A stretch of 64,000 bases of DNA from Aggregicoccus sp. 17bor-14 (GTDB taxonomy: Bacteria > Myxococcota > Myxococcia > Myxococcales > Myxococcaceae). Shown here piece after piece: positions 1 to 9,745 of the stretch (within the stretch, counting starts at the first letter, position 1; each line of letters starts with the position of its first letter). The DNA lies in the NCBI RefSeq assembly GCF_009659535.1, contig NZ_VJZZ01000004.1:248001-312000 (forward strand). The letters are read 5' to 3'. Made by a program: the position numbers and the translations under genes. The notes beneath the pieces are model-generated. The model worked only from the letters and a program-made list of their open reading frames with translations. It did not search any database and was not told the origin of the DNA.

Positions 1-792
1 CTGCGCGAGCCGGCCCAGCTCCAGCAGGGTGCGCTGCCCGTCGAGCAGGGCGAGCACGCGGTCCTCGTCCTCCTCGAGCTTGCCGTCGCTCCCGCGCTTG
101 CGCGCGACGTAGAGCCGCCCGTGCGGGATGCGCTTCCGGAAGTGCGCCATCTCGTCGATCTTCCGGATGCTGTCCATCAGCAGGCTCTGGGTGGAGAGCT
201 GGATGGTGTGGCCTGCCTTGTCGTCCACCGGCTGGTCCACGAGGAAGAACGCGCCCTCGCGGCACAGCACGATCGCGTGGAAGATCTCGCTCACCTGGTG
301 GGTGACGCACTTGAACAGGTCGTGCGCCTGCAGCAGCCCCTTCTCCACCAGCGCGCGGCCCACCTTGCTGGGGGGGTGCTCGCGCAGGGTCTCCTCCAGC
401 TGGCCGCGCTCCACGTAGCCCAGGCGGATGAGCAGCTCGCCGAGCCGCTCGGCGGGATCGTCACTGGTGGCGCCGCGCACCTCGCCCTCGCGCAGCATCA
501 CCGAGCGCTCGCCGCCGGGCGCGTGCACGCGGATGACGCCGCTCCAGCGCATCTGGCTGAGGAAGGCGATGAGGTCCGAGATGGGAAAGCCTGAGGCATC
601 CCCCGAGAGCACCACGCGCGGAGGCGAGGGCGGGCTGCCGCCCTGCGCGGGCGAGCGCGCGAAGACCAGGAGATCTCCGCTGCCCCCGGTCATCAGGGCA
701 TAGGTGTCCCCCCGGCCTCCGAGCGCCGGGCTGGCCTGGCGCTCTGCCGGGACCAGCTGGCCGGAGGCATCGATGCGAAAGCGCGACGTCAT
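1..792 (-). CDS. DUF4388 (PATAN-type) protein, C-terminus cut by window edge
   Basis: Read on the minus strand from ATG at 792; the frame stays open to base 1, so the C-terminus lies outside the window. After about 65 residues comes a domain containing ISDLIAFLSQMRWSGVIRVH and later GATSDDPAERLGELLIRLGY. This is the layout of DUF4388 proteins, which are abundant in myxobacteria and often attached to receiver, GGDEF or TPR partners. The visible part has no signal peptide or membrane segment, so it is probably cytoplasmic. The downstream part (EDRVLALLDGQRTLLELGRL) resembles the winged-helix-like stretch often following DUF4388. The family is thought to act in signalling or scaffolding, but no biochemical role can be assigned here. 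It lies 7 bases upstream of the DsbA-like gene on the same strand order (that gene ends at 800), so the two may be cotranscribed. Confidence 0.8.
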   Translation of the reverse strand, partial: MTSRFRIDASGQLVPAERQASPALGGRGDTYALMTGGSGDLLVFARSPAQGGSPPSPPRVVLSGDASGFPISDLIAFLSQMRWSGVIRVHAPGGERSVMLREGEVRGATSDDPAERLGELLIRLGYVERGQLEETLREHPPSKVGRALVEKGLLQAHDLFKCVTHQVSEIFHAIVLCREGAFFLVDQPVDDKAGHTIQLSTQSLLMDSIRKIDEMAHFRKRIPHGRLYVARKRGSDGKLEEDEDRVLALLDGQRTLLELGRLAQ

Positions 793-799
793 CGCGGCC

Positions 800-1816
800 C
801 TAGTCCGCGGCCCAGGCGCCGTTGTTCGCGCGCCACTCGGCCTCGTCCTCGGCGCTCTGGCGCAGCTGGTCCTCGGCGTAGCCCAGCTCGTAGGGGCGGC
901 CGTTGAAGAACAGCGAGGGGGTGCCGCGGATGTTCGCGCTGGCGCCCAGCGCCTTGAAGCCCTCGAGCTCCTTCAGGTAGGTGCCCGCCTTGAGCACCTT
1001 CTGCAGCTCGGCCGGGTTGAGCCCCACCTTCTGCACCAGCTTGGGCAGGTTGTCCGGGCCCAGCGCCGTCTGGTTCTCGAAGAGCACGTCGTGCAGCTCC
1101 CAGAACTTGCCCTGGTCGCGCGCCCAGAGCGCCGCCTGCGCGGCCGGAAGCGCGTTGGGGTGCATGGGCAGCGGGTACGGCGCGTAGCAGAAGCGCACCT
1201 TGTCCCCGTTCTTCTTCATGAAGGCGGACAGGCGCGGGTGCGCGGCGCCGCAGGACGGGCACTCGAAGTCCGCGAACTCCACCATCGTCACGGGCGCGCT
1301 CTTGCTGCCCTGGCACAGGCGCTCGTCCACCTGCAGCGGCACGCGCGGGGCGCGGAAGGAGGCGTAGTAGCGGCTGAGCGCCACGATCGCCTCGGTGCCC
1401 GGCACGCCCTCCTTCACCAGGCTCGCGGCGAGGCGCGCCTCGCGCTTGGCGTGGCGGCAGGGGGCGTGCTCCTTGAGGCAGGCGCCCAGGCTGTGCGGGC
1501 AGCCGCAGTAGCAGAACTCGTCGCTGAGCACCGTGGCCAGCTCGCGCTGCGCGTCCGCGGGCAGCGAGGAGAAGTCCATGCCCGGGTAGCTCGCGAGCGG
1601 ACCCGCGCCCCCGGTGCCGTCGCCCTGGCCGTCGCTGCTGCTGCTGGCCGGGGCGGGCGCCGCCGAGCCACTCGCCGCGGCGGCCGCCGGAGCCGGAGGG
1701 GTGTCGCGCACGGCGGGAGGGGTCGCCTTGCTGCAGCCGGCGGCCGCGAGCAGGGTGGTGAGGGCGAGGGAGAACACCTGCGCGCGCGGCATCTGGAAGA
1801 GCGTCTGGGGGAGCAT
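800..1816 (-). CDS. DsbA-family thioredoxin-fold lipoprotein with extra Cys-rich N-terminal motif
   Basis: Secreted thiol-disulfide protein of the DsbA/DsbG type. It starts with a lipoprotein signal ending LTTLLAAAGC, so it is probably anchored in a membrane facing the periplasm. A Pro/Ala/Ser linker follows, then a Cys/His-rich module with FCYCGCPHSLGACLKEHAPC, then a thioredoxin-fold domain opening VTMVEFADFECPSCGAAHP, where CPSC is the CxxC active site. The conserved cis-Pro region is IRGTPSLFFNG. The catalytic half matches the family closely. The CYCGC module is not part of standard DsbA and may bind metal or haem, or carry a second redox pair; that is inference. The longest frame begins at 1846; ATG at 1816 or 1792 gives a more normal signal peptide, and 1816 was chosen without a clear ribosome site. 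Divergent from the asparaginase gene. Confidence 0.85.
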   Translation of the reverse strand: MLPQTLFQMPRAQVFSLALTTLLAAAGCSKATPPAVRDTPPAPAAAAASGSAAPAPASSSSDGQGDGTGGAGPLASYPGMDFSSLPADAQRELATVLSDEFCYCGCPHSLGACLKEHAPCRHAKREARLAASLVKEGVPGTEAIVALSRYYASFRAPRVPLQVDERLCQGSKSAPVTMVEFADFECPSCGAAHPRLSAFMKKNGDKVRFCYAPYPLPMHPNALPAAQAALWARDQGKFWELHDVLFENQTALGPDNLPKLVQKVGLNPAELQKVLKAGTYLKELEGFKALGASANIRGTPSLFFNGRPYELGYAEDQLRQSAEDEAEWRANNGAWAAD

Positions 1817-1915
1817 CAGCCGGGCCTTCGGGGAGGAGGTGGGCACGCCGCGGGTCTTAGCGATGCAGCCAGGGCTTGTAAAGCCACGCCGGCTTTGTCA
1901 GTCAGGGGGCCACCC

Positions 1916-2965
1916 ATGCCCAAAGTCCTGCTGCTGCACACCGGTGGAACCCTCGGAATGGCTGGCGGGCGCCCCTCGGCGCTGCGCCCGGCCGCCTTCT
2001 TCAAGACGCTGAAGGCGCGCGTGCCCGAGCTCTTCGATCTCGCGGACATCGAGCTCGAGCTGTTCAGCAACCTGGACAGCTCGGAGATGCAGCCCGAGCT
2101 GTGGACCCGGATGGCGAAGCACCTGCACCACCGGCTGCCCCAGTTCGACGGCTGCGTGGTGACGCACGGCACGGACACCCTCGCCTACACGGCGAGCGCC
2201 CTCTCCTTCATGCTGCGCGGGCTGCCCTGCCCCGTGGTGCTCACCGGCAGCCAGCGCCCGCTGGGGGAGATCCGCACGGACGCGCGGCTCAACCTCATCG
2301 ACGCGGTGCTCAGCGCGCTCAACGGCCCGCGCGAGGTGAGCATCTGCTTCGACAGCCACCTGTACCGCGGCAACCGCACCCGCAAGGTGAAGGTGGCCGA
2401 GTACGACGCCTTCGAGAGCCCCAACTTCCCCGTGCTGGGCACCCTGGGGGTGGGCACCCACTTCGAGCGCGGCCTGCGGCCGAGCGCCCGCTTCACGCTG
2501 CACGAGCGGCTGGAGCCCCGCGTCTTCCTCCTCAAGGTGTTCCCGGGCCTGGACCCCGCCCTGCCGCTCGCGCTGCTGCCGCACGTGGCGGGCCTGGTGC
2601 TCGAGGCCTACGGCGCGGGCAACTTCCCCATCGCCCCGGAGCTGGGCCGCAGCCTGCAGCCGCTCTTCCAGCAGGCGCGCGCGCGCGGCGTGCCGGTGGT
2701 GGTCATCAGCCAGGCGCACCGCAACGGGGTGGACCTGCGCCTCTACGAGTCCGGCGCGGCCGCGCTCGCCGAGGGCGCCATCGGTGGGGCGGACCTGACC
2801 CCCTCTGCCGCCCTGGTGAAGCTGATGAACGGGCTCGCCTACCACAAGGACCCCGCCCGCCTCGCCCAGTTCATCACCACCCCGGTCGCGGGCGAGCTCA
2901 CCCCGGACCTGCCCGAGCCCACCCCGCGCGGTCCGCGCCACCGCCAGGGCACGCGCCGGCACTGA
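1916..2965 (+). CDS. ansA: Type I (cytoplasmic) L-asparaginase
   Basis: Hydrolyses L-asparagine to aspartate and ammonia. The 349-residue protein has no signal peptide, fitting the cytoplasmic type I enzyme. The first catalytic Thr motif is HTGGTLGM near the N-terminus (Thr12 is the expected nucleophile). The second is VVTHGTDTLAYTASAL, containing the Thr-Asp of the second active-site loop. TGSQRPLGEIRTDARLNL follows, as in the family. The C-terminal half carries the smaller subdomain (PGLDPALPLALL, GLVLEAYGAGNFP) typical of AnsA. The ATG at 1916 begins exactly at the conserved first strand; the open frame extends far upstream but that part is the antisense of the divergent dsbA-like gene. 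The C-terminal tail is short, basic and Pro-rich. Confidence 0.92.
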   Translation: MPKVLLLHTGGTLGMAGGRPSALRPAAFFKTLKARVPELFDLADIELELFSNLDSSEMQPELWTRMAKHLHHRLPQFDGCVVTHGTDTLAYTASALSFMLRGLPCPVVLTGSQRPLGEIRTDARLNLIDAVLSALNGPREVSICFDSHLYRGNRTRKVKVAEYDAFESPNFPVLGTLGVGTHFERGLRPSARFTLHERLEPRVFLLKVFPGLDPALPLALLPHVAGLVLEAYGAGNFPIAPELGRSLQPLFQQARARGVPVVVISQAHRNGVDLRLYESGAAALAEGAIGGADLTPSAALVKLMNGLAYHKDPARLAQFITTPVAGELTPDLPEPTPRGPRHRQGTRRH

Positions 2966-2984
2966 GAAACGCGCGCGCGCCGGT

Positions 2985-3014
2985 TTGCCGGCGCGTGCGG
3001 CCGCCCCCTAGAAT
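2985..3014 (+). promoter_or_regulatory. Candidate promoter of the FHA-GGDEF gene
   Basis: A -35 like TTGCCG (2985-2990) and a -10 like TAGAAT (3009-3014, five of six matches to TATAAT) are 18 bases apart. A start point about 7 bases downstream would fall at 3020-3022, just before ATG 3025, giving a nearly leaderless message. Pattern match only. Confidence 0.4.
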
Positions 3015-3024
3015 GGCCGGCACG

Positions 3025-3954
3025 ATGCCCGGCGGGTCCTTCGAGGAGAAGACGAGCGTTCAGTCGTTCAGCGACCTGCTGGGGCCCGCCGCCCCCGCCC
3101 GCCAGAGCGCCTACCTCATCGTGCTGAGTGCCAAGAGCGCCGCGGGCATCGGGCGCATGCACAAGCTGGAGGGGCCCGAGACCCTGCTCGGGCGCAGCAG
3201 CGAGGCCGGCTTCCAGGTGGAGGACGACGGCATCAGCCGCAAGCACGCCAAGGTGGTGGGCGGCGGCGAGGGGCGCTTCCAGCTCGTGGACCTGGGCAGC
3301 ACCAACGGCACCTACCTCAACGGCCTGCGGGTGAGCACGGCGCAGCTGTGTGACGGAGACCGCATCCAGATCGGCTCCAACACGGTGCTCAAGTTCAGCC
3401 TGCAGGATCAGCTGGAGGAGCAGTACCAGCGCAGCATCTACGACAACGCCACCCGCGACGCGCTGACCCGGCTCTACAACCGCAAGTACTTCCTGGACAC
3501 GCTGCGCAAGGAGTTCGCCTACTGCCTGCGCCACCGCCAGCCGCTCTCGCTGGTGATGTTCGACGTGGACCGCTTCAAGGCCATCAACGACACCTACGGC
3601 CACCCCGCAGGCGACCTCGTCCTGCAGCGCATCGCGCAGCGGGTGCTGGACACGGTGCGCACCGAGGACGTGCTCGCGCGCTACGGCGGCGAGGAGTTCG
3701 CCCTGATGCTGCGCGACTCGCCCGAGGGCCACGCGCTCGCCTGCGCCGAGCGCTGCCGGCAGGCGGTGGCCAGCACCGACTTCACCTTCGGCGGCGCCGC
3801 GCTGCACGTCACCATCAGCCTGGGCGTGAGCACCCTGGTGGACGCGCGCTACACCCAGCCCGAGGAGCTGGTGGGCGCCGCGGACACCTACCTGTACCGC
3901 GCGAAGCACTCGGGCCGTAACCGCGTGGACGCGCGCAGCGTGAGCGGCCCCTAG
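3025..3954 (+). CDS. FHA-GGDEF diguanylate cyclase
   Basis: Predicted c-di-GMP synthase regulated by phosphopeptide binding. An FHA domain occupies about residues 30-130 (LLGRSSEAGF, GISRKHAKVV, LVDLGSTNGTYLNG are the phospho-Thr-binding loops). A GGDEF domain occupies about 150-300 with DALTRLYNRKYF, FDVDRFKAINDTYGH and active site RYGGEEF. An RTED inhibitory I-site sits five residues before GGEEF, so product inhibition is expected. No membrane segment, so cytoplasmic. ATG 3013 is an alternative start four codons upstream; 3025 is preferred because the best -10 box overlaps 3013. FHA domains usually read Ser/Thr kinase signals, and these kinases are common in myxobacteria, so coupling of kinase signalling to c-di-GMP is a reasonable inference. 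A terminator follows. Confidence 0.92.
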   Translation: MPGGSFEEKTSVQSFSDLLGPAAPARQSAYLIVLSAKSAAGIGRMHKLEGPETLLGRSSEAGFQVEDDGISRKHAKVVGGGEGRFQLVDLGSTNGTYLNGLRVSTAQLCDGDRIQIGSNTVLKFSLQDQLEEQYQRSIYDNATRDALTRLYNRKYFLDTLRKEFAYCLRHRQPLSLVMFDVDRFKAINDTYGHPAGDLVLQRIAQRVLDTVRTEDVLARYGGEEFALMLRDSPEGHALACAERCRQAVASTDFTFGGAALHVTISLGVSTLVDARYTQPEELVGAADTYLYRAKHSGRNRVDARSVSGP

Positions 3955-4034
3955 CTGCCCCTGCCTGGCGCACGGGCGGCCAGGCCCCGCGCTCCCCCCT
4001 GCTCCGGGCGCTCCGGCGCACTCCGGGCTGCGGT

Positions 4035-4064
4035 CCCCTCCCGTCGCGGGGGAGGCCTTTTTCC
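4035..4064 (+). terminator. Rho-independent terminator after the FHA-GGDEF gene
   Basis: CCTCCC (4037-4042) pairs with GGGAGG (4050-4055) and is followed by CCTTTTT. It separates the cyclase gene from the rpsU cluster. Confidence 0.65.
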
Positions 4065-4074
4065 CCGCCTTCCC

Positions 4075-4103
4075 TTGCCTTTTGGGCCCCTCTGGGTCAT
4101 ATC
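4075..4103 (+). promoter_or_regulatory. Candidate rpsU promoter
   Basis: TTGCCT (4075-4080) and CATATC (4098-4103) are 17 bases apart, directly after a terminator and about 50 bases before rpsU. This fits a housekeeping promoter driving the macromolecular-synthesis cluster. Both boxes are imperfect. Confidence 0.4.
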
Positions 4104-4153
4104 CGCCGCGCTTTTCCCCAACCCTTTGACGCAAAGCGGAAGGAGGTGACTGC

Positions 4154-4348
4154 ATGCCCGGTATTCGAGTGAAGGACGGCGAGTCCATCGAGAGCGCCCT
4201 CAAGCGCTTCAAGAAGGCGACCGAGAAGGCTGGAATCCTCTCCGAGATCCGCAAGCGCGAGCACTACGAGAAGCCTTCCGTGAAGAAGAAGAAGAAGGCC
4301 CTCGCGGCGAAGAAGCGCGCGGTGAAGAAGGCCCGCAAGACGTACTAG
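4154..4348 (+). CDS. rpsU: 30S ribosomal protein bS21
   Basis: A 64-residue, strongly basic small-subunit protein needed for efficient initiation on natural messages. The N-terminus [20 protein letters not shown] is the bS21 signature, and the Lys/Arg-rich tail ([18 protein letters not shown]) is typical. A near-perfect Shine-Dalgarno GGAAGGAGGTGA lies just before the ATG. It is the first gene of the rpsU-yqeY-dnaG-rpoD order, the macromolecular-synthesis arrangement also seen in other proteobacteria. The strong ribosome site fits high expression. Confidence 0.97.
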   Translation: MPGIRVKDGESIESALKRFKKATEKAGILSEIRKREHYEKPSVKKKKKALAAKKRAVKKARKTY

Positions 4349-4461
4349 TCGCGGCGCTTTCACAGCGTGGACGGGGCGGCGGCGCACACGGTGCGCTGCC
4401 CCCTGGCCCCGAAGCAGCAGCTGCAGTCCCCTCCCCCACAGCAGCCCCAGGAGCTTCCTCC

Positions 4462-4920
4462 ATGGCCACCCTCAAGGAGCGGATCGACGCGGACCTGAAG
4501 GACGCGATGCGCTCGAAGAACGAGCTCACCCTCAGCGTGCTGCGCATGCTCAAGAGCGCGGTGAAGTACAAGGAGGTCGAGCCGGGCGCCCAGGCCCTGG
4601 ACGACGCGGGCGTGCAGAAGGTCATCGCGACCCTCATCAAGCAGCGCCGCGACTCCATCCAGCAGTACCAGGACGCGGGCCGCCCCGAGCTCGCGCAGAA
4701 GGAGGAGCAGGAGATTGGCGTCCTCCAGAGCTACCTGCCCCAGCAGCTGAGCGCGGACGAGCTCGCCCAGCTGGTGCAGGCCGCCGTGGCCGAGTCCGGC
4801 GCCCAGAGCGCCAAGGACATGGGCATGGTGATGAAGGCCGTGCAGCCCAAGGTGGCCGGCCGCGCCGAGGGCAAGGCCGTGAGCGACGCGGTGAAGGCCG
4901 CGCTCGCGAAGCTGGGCTAG
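4462..4920 (+). CDS. yqeY: YqeY family protein (GatB/YqeY domain)
   Basis: A 152-residue cytoplasmic protein of the YqeY family, which shares the tRNA-binding helical domain found at the C-terminus of GatB. MATLKERIDADLKDAMRSKN and the later VLQSYLPQQLSADEL, GMVMKAVQPKVAGRAEGK and VSDAVKAAL are the family landmarks. The precise reaction of YqeY is unsettled; a role linked to tRNA or amidotransferase function is inferred from homology only. It stands between rpsU and dnaG, a conserved position in many bacteria. AGGAGCTTCC upstream supplies a ribosome site. Confidence 0.93.
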   Translation: MATLKERIDADLKDAMRSKNELTLSVLRMLKSAVKYKEVEPGAQALDDAGVQKVIATLIKQRRDSIQQYQDAGRPELAQKEEQEIGVLQSYLPQQLSADELAQLVQAAVAESGAQSAKDMGMVMKAVQPKVAGRAEGKAVSDAVKAALAKLG

Positions 4921-4937
4921 TCCGCCCCGAAGCGCTC

Positions 4938-4961
4938 CCGGGGCCGAGAATCCGGCCCCGG
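4938..4961 (+). promoter_or_regulatory. GC hairpin between yqeY and dnaG
   Basis: CCGGGGCC (4938-4945) pairs perfectly with GGCCCCGG (4954-4961) across an 8-base loop. No U-tract follows, so it may act as a pause, partial terminator or processing site rather than a full stop. Bases 4941-4965 also resemble a palindromic motif at 25242-25266. Confidence 0.45.
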
Positions 4962-5106
4962 AGGCAGCTCCCCTGTTCAATGGCCTGCTGCGTCACCCGC
5001 AAGACGGCGGGTGCGGGCGGGAAACTTGTGTGCGGGGCGCGGGCCCATTAAGGGCTAGGGAGGAAGCCTGTCCCTCCGCCGTGCGCGCGGGGGGTGCCCT
5101 GGGCTC

Positions 5107-5121
5107 GAGGAGTGGGGCCTG
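5107..5121 (+). promoter_or_regulatory. Shine-Dalgarno and CTG start that decide the dnaG N-terminus
   Basis: GAGGAG at 5107-5112 lies six bases before CTG at 5119, which opens the frame S-I-P-E-H-K-I-E-E. No ATG, GTG or TTG occurs in this frame between at least 5077 and GTG 5149, and starting at 5149 would delete the conserved DnaG N-terminus. Confidence 0.6.
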
Positions 5122-6984
5122 TCCATCCCGGAGCACAAGATCGAAGAGGTGCTCGCCCGCGTGGATCTGCTGGGGCTGGTCTCCCGCCACGTGGAGCTGA
5201 AGAAGTCGGGGCGCTCCTACAAGGGCCGCTGCCCCTTCCACCAGGAGAAGAGCGCCTCCTTCTACGTCACCCCGGAGATGCGCCGCTTCAAGTGCTTCGG
5301 CTGCCAGGCGGGCGGCGACGCCATCTCCTTCGTCCAGCGCTACCTGGGCAAGACCTTCCTGGACGCCGTGCGCGACCTCGCGCGCGAGGCCGGGGTGGAC
5401 CTGGAGGGCGCCGAGGACCCGGGCGCCCGCGAGCGCCAGCAGCTGAAAGAGGCCACGGACCTGGCCGCCGAGCACTTCAAGGCCCTGCTCTGGAGCGACG
5501 AGGGCGCACGCGCCCGCCGCTACCTGGTGGAGGAGCGCGGGCTCTCCGAGGAGACGGTGCGCGCCTTCGGGCTGGGCTGGGCGCCGGCCGGCTGGAGCCT
5601 GCTCGCGGACAAGCTGCAGAAGGCGGGCATGACGGACTGGGGGCTCAAGGCCGGCCTCATCAGCCCCCGCAGCCGCGGCGAGGGCTACTTCGACTTCTTC
5701 CGCAGCCGGGTCATCATCCCCATCCGCGCCCCGGAGGGCCGCCCCATCGCCTTCGGCGCGCGCCTGCTCGCAGACCCCAACGCCCCGCCCTCCGAGGATG
5801 GCGGCCGCGAGGGGCCCAAGTACCTCAACTCGAAGGAGAGCCGGCTCTACAACAAGAGCGAGACGCTCTACGCCCTGGACCAGGCGCGCGAGGAGATCCG
5901 CCGGCGCAAGAGCGCGGTCCTCGTGGAGGGCTACTTCGACGCCATCGGCCTGCACCAGGCCGGGGTGCGCCACGCGGTGGCCCTCTGCTCCACCGCCCTC
6001 ACCGCGGGGCACCTGCAGGCGCTCGCGCGCGCCGAGGCCAAGGAGCTCGTGCTCCTGCTGGACGGCGACGAGGCGGGGCTCAAGGCCGTGGAGCGGCTCG
6101 CCGGCCCCCTGCTCGCCGCGGGCACCCCCACGCGCGTGGGCCTGCTGCCCACCGGGGATGACCCGGACACCTTCGCCCGGCGCGAGGGGGTCCAGGGGGT
6201 CGAGCGCCTGCTCGCCTCCGCGCAGCCGCTCACCGCCTACCTCTTCACCAGCATCCTGCCCGCGGGGCGCGAGGCCACCTTCGAGGAGAAGCTGGCGGCG
6301 CTCGCGCGGCTGCGGGGCGTGGCGGCGCAGCTCCAGGTGGGCCTGGTGCGCTCCGCCTTCTTCGGGGCCATGGCGGCCCACTTCGGGCTGCCCGCCCAGG
6401 AGCTGGAGGCCGAGCTCAAGGGCAAGGCGCCCCAGGTGAAGCCCGTGCCCAAGCCGGGTGAGGGCGCCCCCGGGACCACCGACGCCTCGGGTGCCGCCGC
6501 CCCGCGCGCCGCCCCGGTGCGCCCTCCGGACGCGCTGGAGGCCTGGTACGTGGCCATGGTGCTGCGCGAGCCGCGCCTGCTCGCGCGCGACCGCTTCCGG
6601 CTCGTGGACGAGCTCACGCATCCAGGGCTGCGCCGCGTGCTCGCGCTCGCTACATCGGGGGGTGGCGCCGAGGACGCCCTCTTCGAGGCGCCCGAGGTGC
6701 TCAAGCGCCCCCTCGAGGCAGCCGCCCGCCAGCTGCCGACAGAGGGCGAAGCCCTGGAGGCGGCCTTCCTCACCGTGTGCCGCCGCCTCAAGTTGCGCCG
6801 TATCGACGAGCAGCTCACCCACCTGAGGAAGACGGCGGCCACCCTGGCAGGAGCAAGCGAGCTGACGGAGGAGACCCGGGCCCTCGTCTCGGAGCGGGTC
6901 GAACTACTGGCCCTGCGCAAGCGGGTTCAGGAAGAGATGGTCCCCTCGGGAACGGGAACAAAGAGCCCGATGCAACCGGTTTGA
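5119..6984 (+). CDS. dnaG: DNA primase, probable CTG start
   Basis: Synthesises RNA primers at the replication fork in partnership with DnaB helicase. The N-terminal CHC2 zinc domain has GRCPFHQEKSASFYV and FKCFGCQAGGDA (Cys, His, Cys, Cys ligands). The TOPRIM catalytic core has VLVEGYFDAIGLHQAG and the metal-binding LLLDGDEAG. A Pro/Ala linker at about residues 440-470 leads to the C-terminal helicase-binding region. About 621 residues from CTG 5119, normal for bacterial primases. From the first GTG (5149) it would lack the usual I-P-E-H-K-I segment, so the CTG with its GAGGAG site is preferred. It is third in the rpsU-yqeY-dnaG-rpoD cluster. Confidence 0.95.
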   Translation: MSIPEHKIEEVLARVDLLGLVSRHVELKKSGRSYKGRCPFHQEKSASFYVTPEMRRFKCFGCQAGGDAISFVQRYLGKTFLDAVRDLAREAGVDLEGAEDPGARERQQLKEATDLAAEHFKALLWSDEGARARRYLVEERGLSEETVRAFGLGWAPAGWSLLADKLQKAGMTDWGLKAGLISPRSRGEGYFDFFRSRVIIPIRAPEGRPIAFGARLLADPNAPPSEDGGREGPKYLNSKESRLYNKSETLYALDQAREEIRRRKSAVLVEGYFDAIGLHQAGVRHAVALCSTALTAGHLQALARAEAKELVLLLDGDEAGLKAVERLAGPLLAAGTPTRVGLLPTGDDPDTFARREGVQGVERLLASAQPLTAYLFTSILPAGREATFEEKLAALARLRGVAAQLQVGLVRSAFFGAMAAHFGLPAQELEAELKGKAPQVKPVPKPGEGAPGTTDASGAAAPRAAPVRPPDALEAWYVAMVLREPRLLARDRFRLVDELTHPGLRRVLALATSGGGAEDALFEAPEVLKRPLEAAARQLPTEGEALEAAFLTVCRRLKLRRIDEQLTHLRKTAATLAGASELTEETRALVSERVELLALRKRVQEEMVPSGTGTKSPMQPV

Positions 6985-6992
6985 GTTCGCGT

Positions 6993-7022
6993 TTGTAAGA
7001 AACCCCGACTTTGCGGTAGATC
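6993..7022 (+). promoter_or_regulatory. Candidate internal promoter for rpoD
   Basis: TTGTAA (6993-6998) and TAGATC (7017-7022) are 18 bases apart in the AT-richer gap between dnaG and rpoD. An rpoD-specific promoter is common in this cluster. Motif match only. Confidence 0.4.
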
Positions 7023-7073
7023 GGCCGGCTTCGCTGCAGGCCAAGGCCCTGTTTTTCTAGGAGAAGTTTCCGA

Positions 7074-9194
<2,121 letters not shown>

Positions 9195-9220
9195 GCCGCA
9201 AGAGAGCAGCCGGTAGCACC

Positions 9221-9262
9221 CGAAGCCCCCGCTCCCTCGTGGACCGGGGGCTTCGTCGTTCT
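9221..9262 (+). terminator. Rho-independent terminator after rpoD
   Basis: CGAAGCCCCC (9221-9230) pairs with GGGGGCTTCG (9246-9255), ten base pairs, followed by the T-rich TCGTTCT. It closes the rpsU-rpoD cluster. Confidence 0.85.
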
Positions 9263-9278
9263 CTAGAGTCGGTTCGGT

Positions 9279-9596
9279 ATGGCGACGAAGAAGCCCACTC
9301 CCCTGCCCTTCCCCGAGGCCGTGGCGCGCGCCGTGCGCGCGATTCCGCGCGGCCAGACGCGCTCCTACTCGCAGGTGGCGCTGTACGCAGGCCGCCCGGG
9401 CGCAGCGCGCGGCGTGGGCCGCGAGCTGAGGACGCTGCAGAATGTCCCTTGGTGGCGCGTGATCCGCGCGGACCACACGCTCGCGCCCGCGGTGGCGCAC
9501 GAGCAGGCCCAGCGCCTGCGCGCCGAAGGCGTGAAGGTGGCGCACAAGGGGCTGGTGTGGCGCGTGAGTGTCCCCTCTCCTTCTGGGTCAAGGTGA
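9279..9596 (+). CDS. Alkyltransferase-like (ATL) DNA-damage-sensing protein
   Basis: A 105-residue protein matching the DNA-binding C-terminal domain of O6-alkylguanine-DNA alkyltransferase: FPEAVARAVRAIPRGQTRSY is the recognition helix region. The normal active site PCHRV is replaced by PWWRVIRADH, so the alkyl-accepting Cys is missing. This is the hallmark of ATL proteins, which bind O6-alkylguanine without repairing it and hand lesions to nucleotide excision repair. A TAGAGT box sits 9 bases before the ATG with a TGGACC 18 bases further up, so the message may be nearly leaderless. It is followed by a tRNA gene. Confidence 0.85.
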   Translation: MATKKPTPLPFPEAVARAVRAIPRGQTRSYSQVALYAGRPGAARGVGRELRTLQNVPWWRVIRADHTLAPAVAHEQAQRLRAEGVKVAHKGLVWRVSVPSPSGSR

Positions 9597-9672
9597 GGGA
9601 AGCGGCTCCTCACCGTGCGCCCTTGTGCAAGCGGCCCCGCCGGGGTTACTCACGCACTCGCGGAAAGCTCGA

Positions 9673-9745
9673 GGGCCCTTAGCTCAGCGGTTAGAGCTGT
9701 CGGCTCATAACCGATTGGTCCCTGGTTCGAATCCAGGAGGGCCCA
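9673..9745 (+). tRNA. tRNA-Ile2 (anticodon CAU, lysidine type)
   Basis: A full cloverleaf: acceptor GGGCCCT/AGGGCCC, D-arm AGCTCAGCGGTTAGAGCT, anticodon loop CTCATAA (CAT), T-arm CTGGTTCGAATCCAG. No CCA is encoded. With a CAT anticodon it could be mistaken for tRNA-Met. The UUAGCUCAG.GGUUAGAGC, CUCAUAA and UUGGUC features match elongator tRNA-Ile2, whose C34 is changed to lysidine by TilS to read AUA. The 3' end of a minus-strand open frame overlaps it. Confidence 0.88.

Noticed and set aside
9705-9745. C-terminal PGFEPGTNRL of the protease frame
   Set aside because: This is the antisense of the tRNA T-arm and anticodon arm, a common annotation artefact.
9673-9745. Possible tRNA-Met
   Set aside because: The anticodon is CAT, but the arms match tRNA-Ile2 rather than elongator or initiator tRNA-Met.
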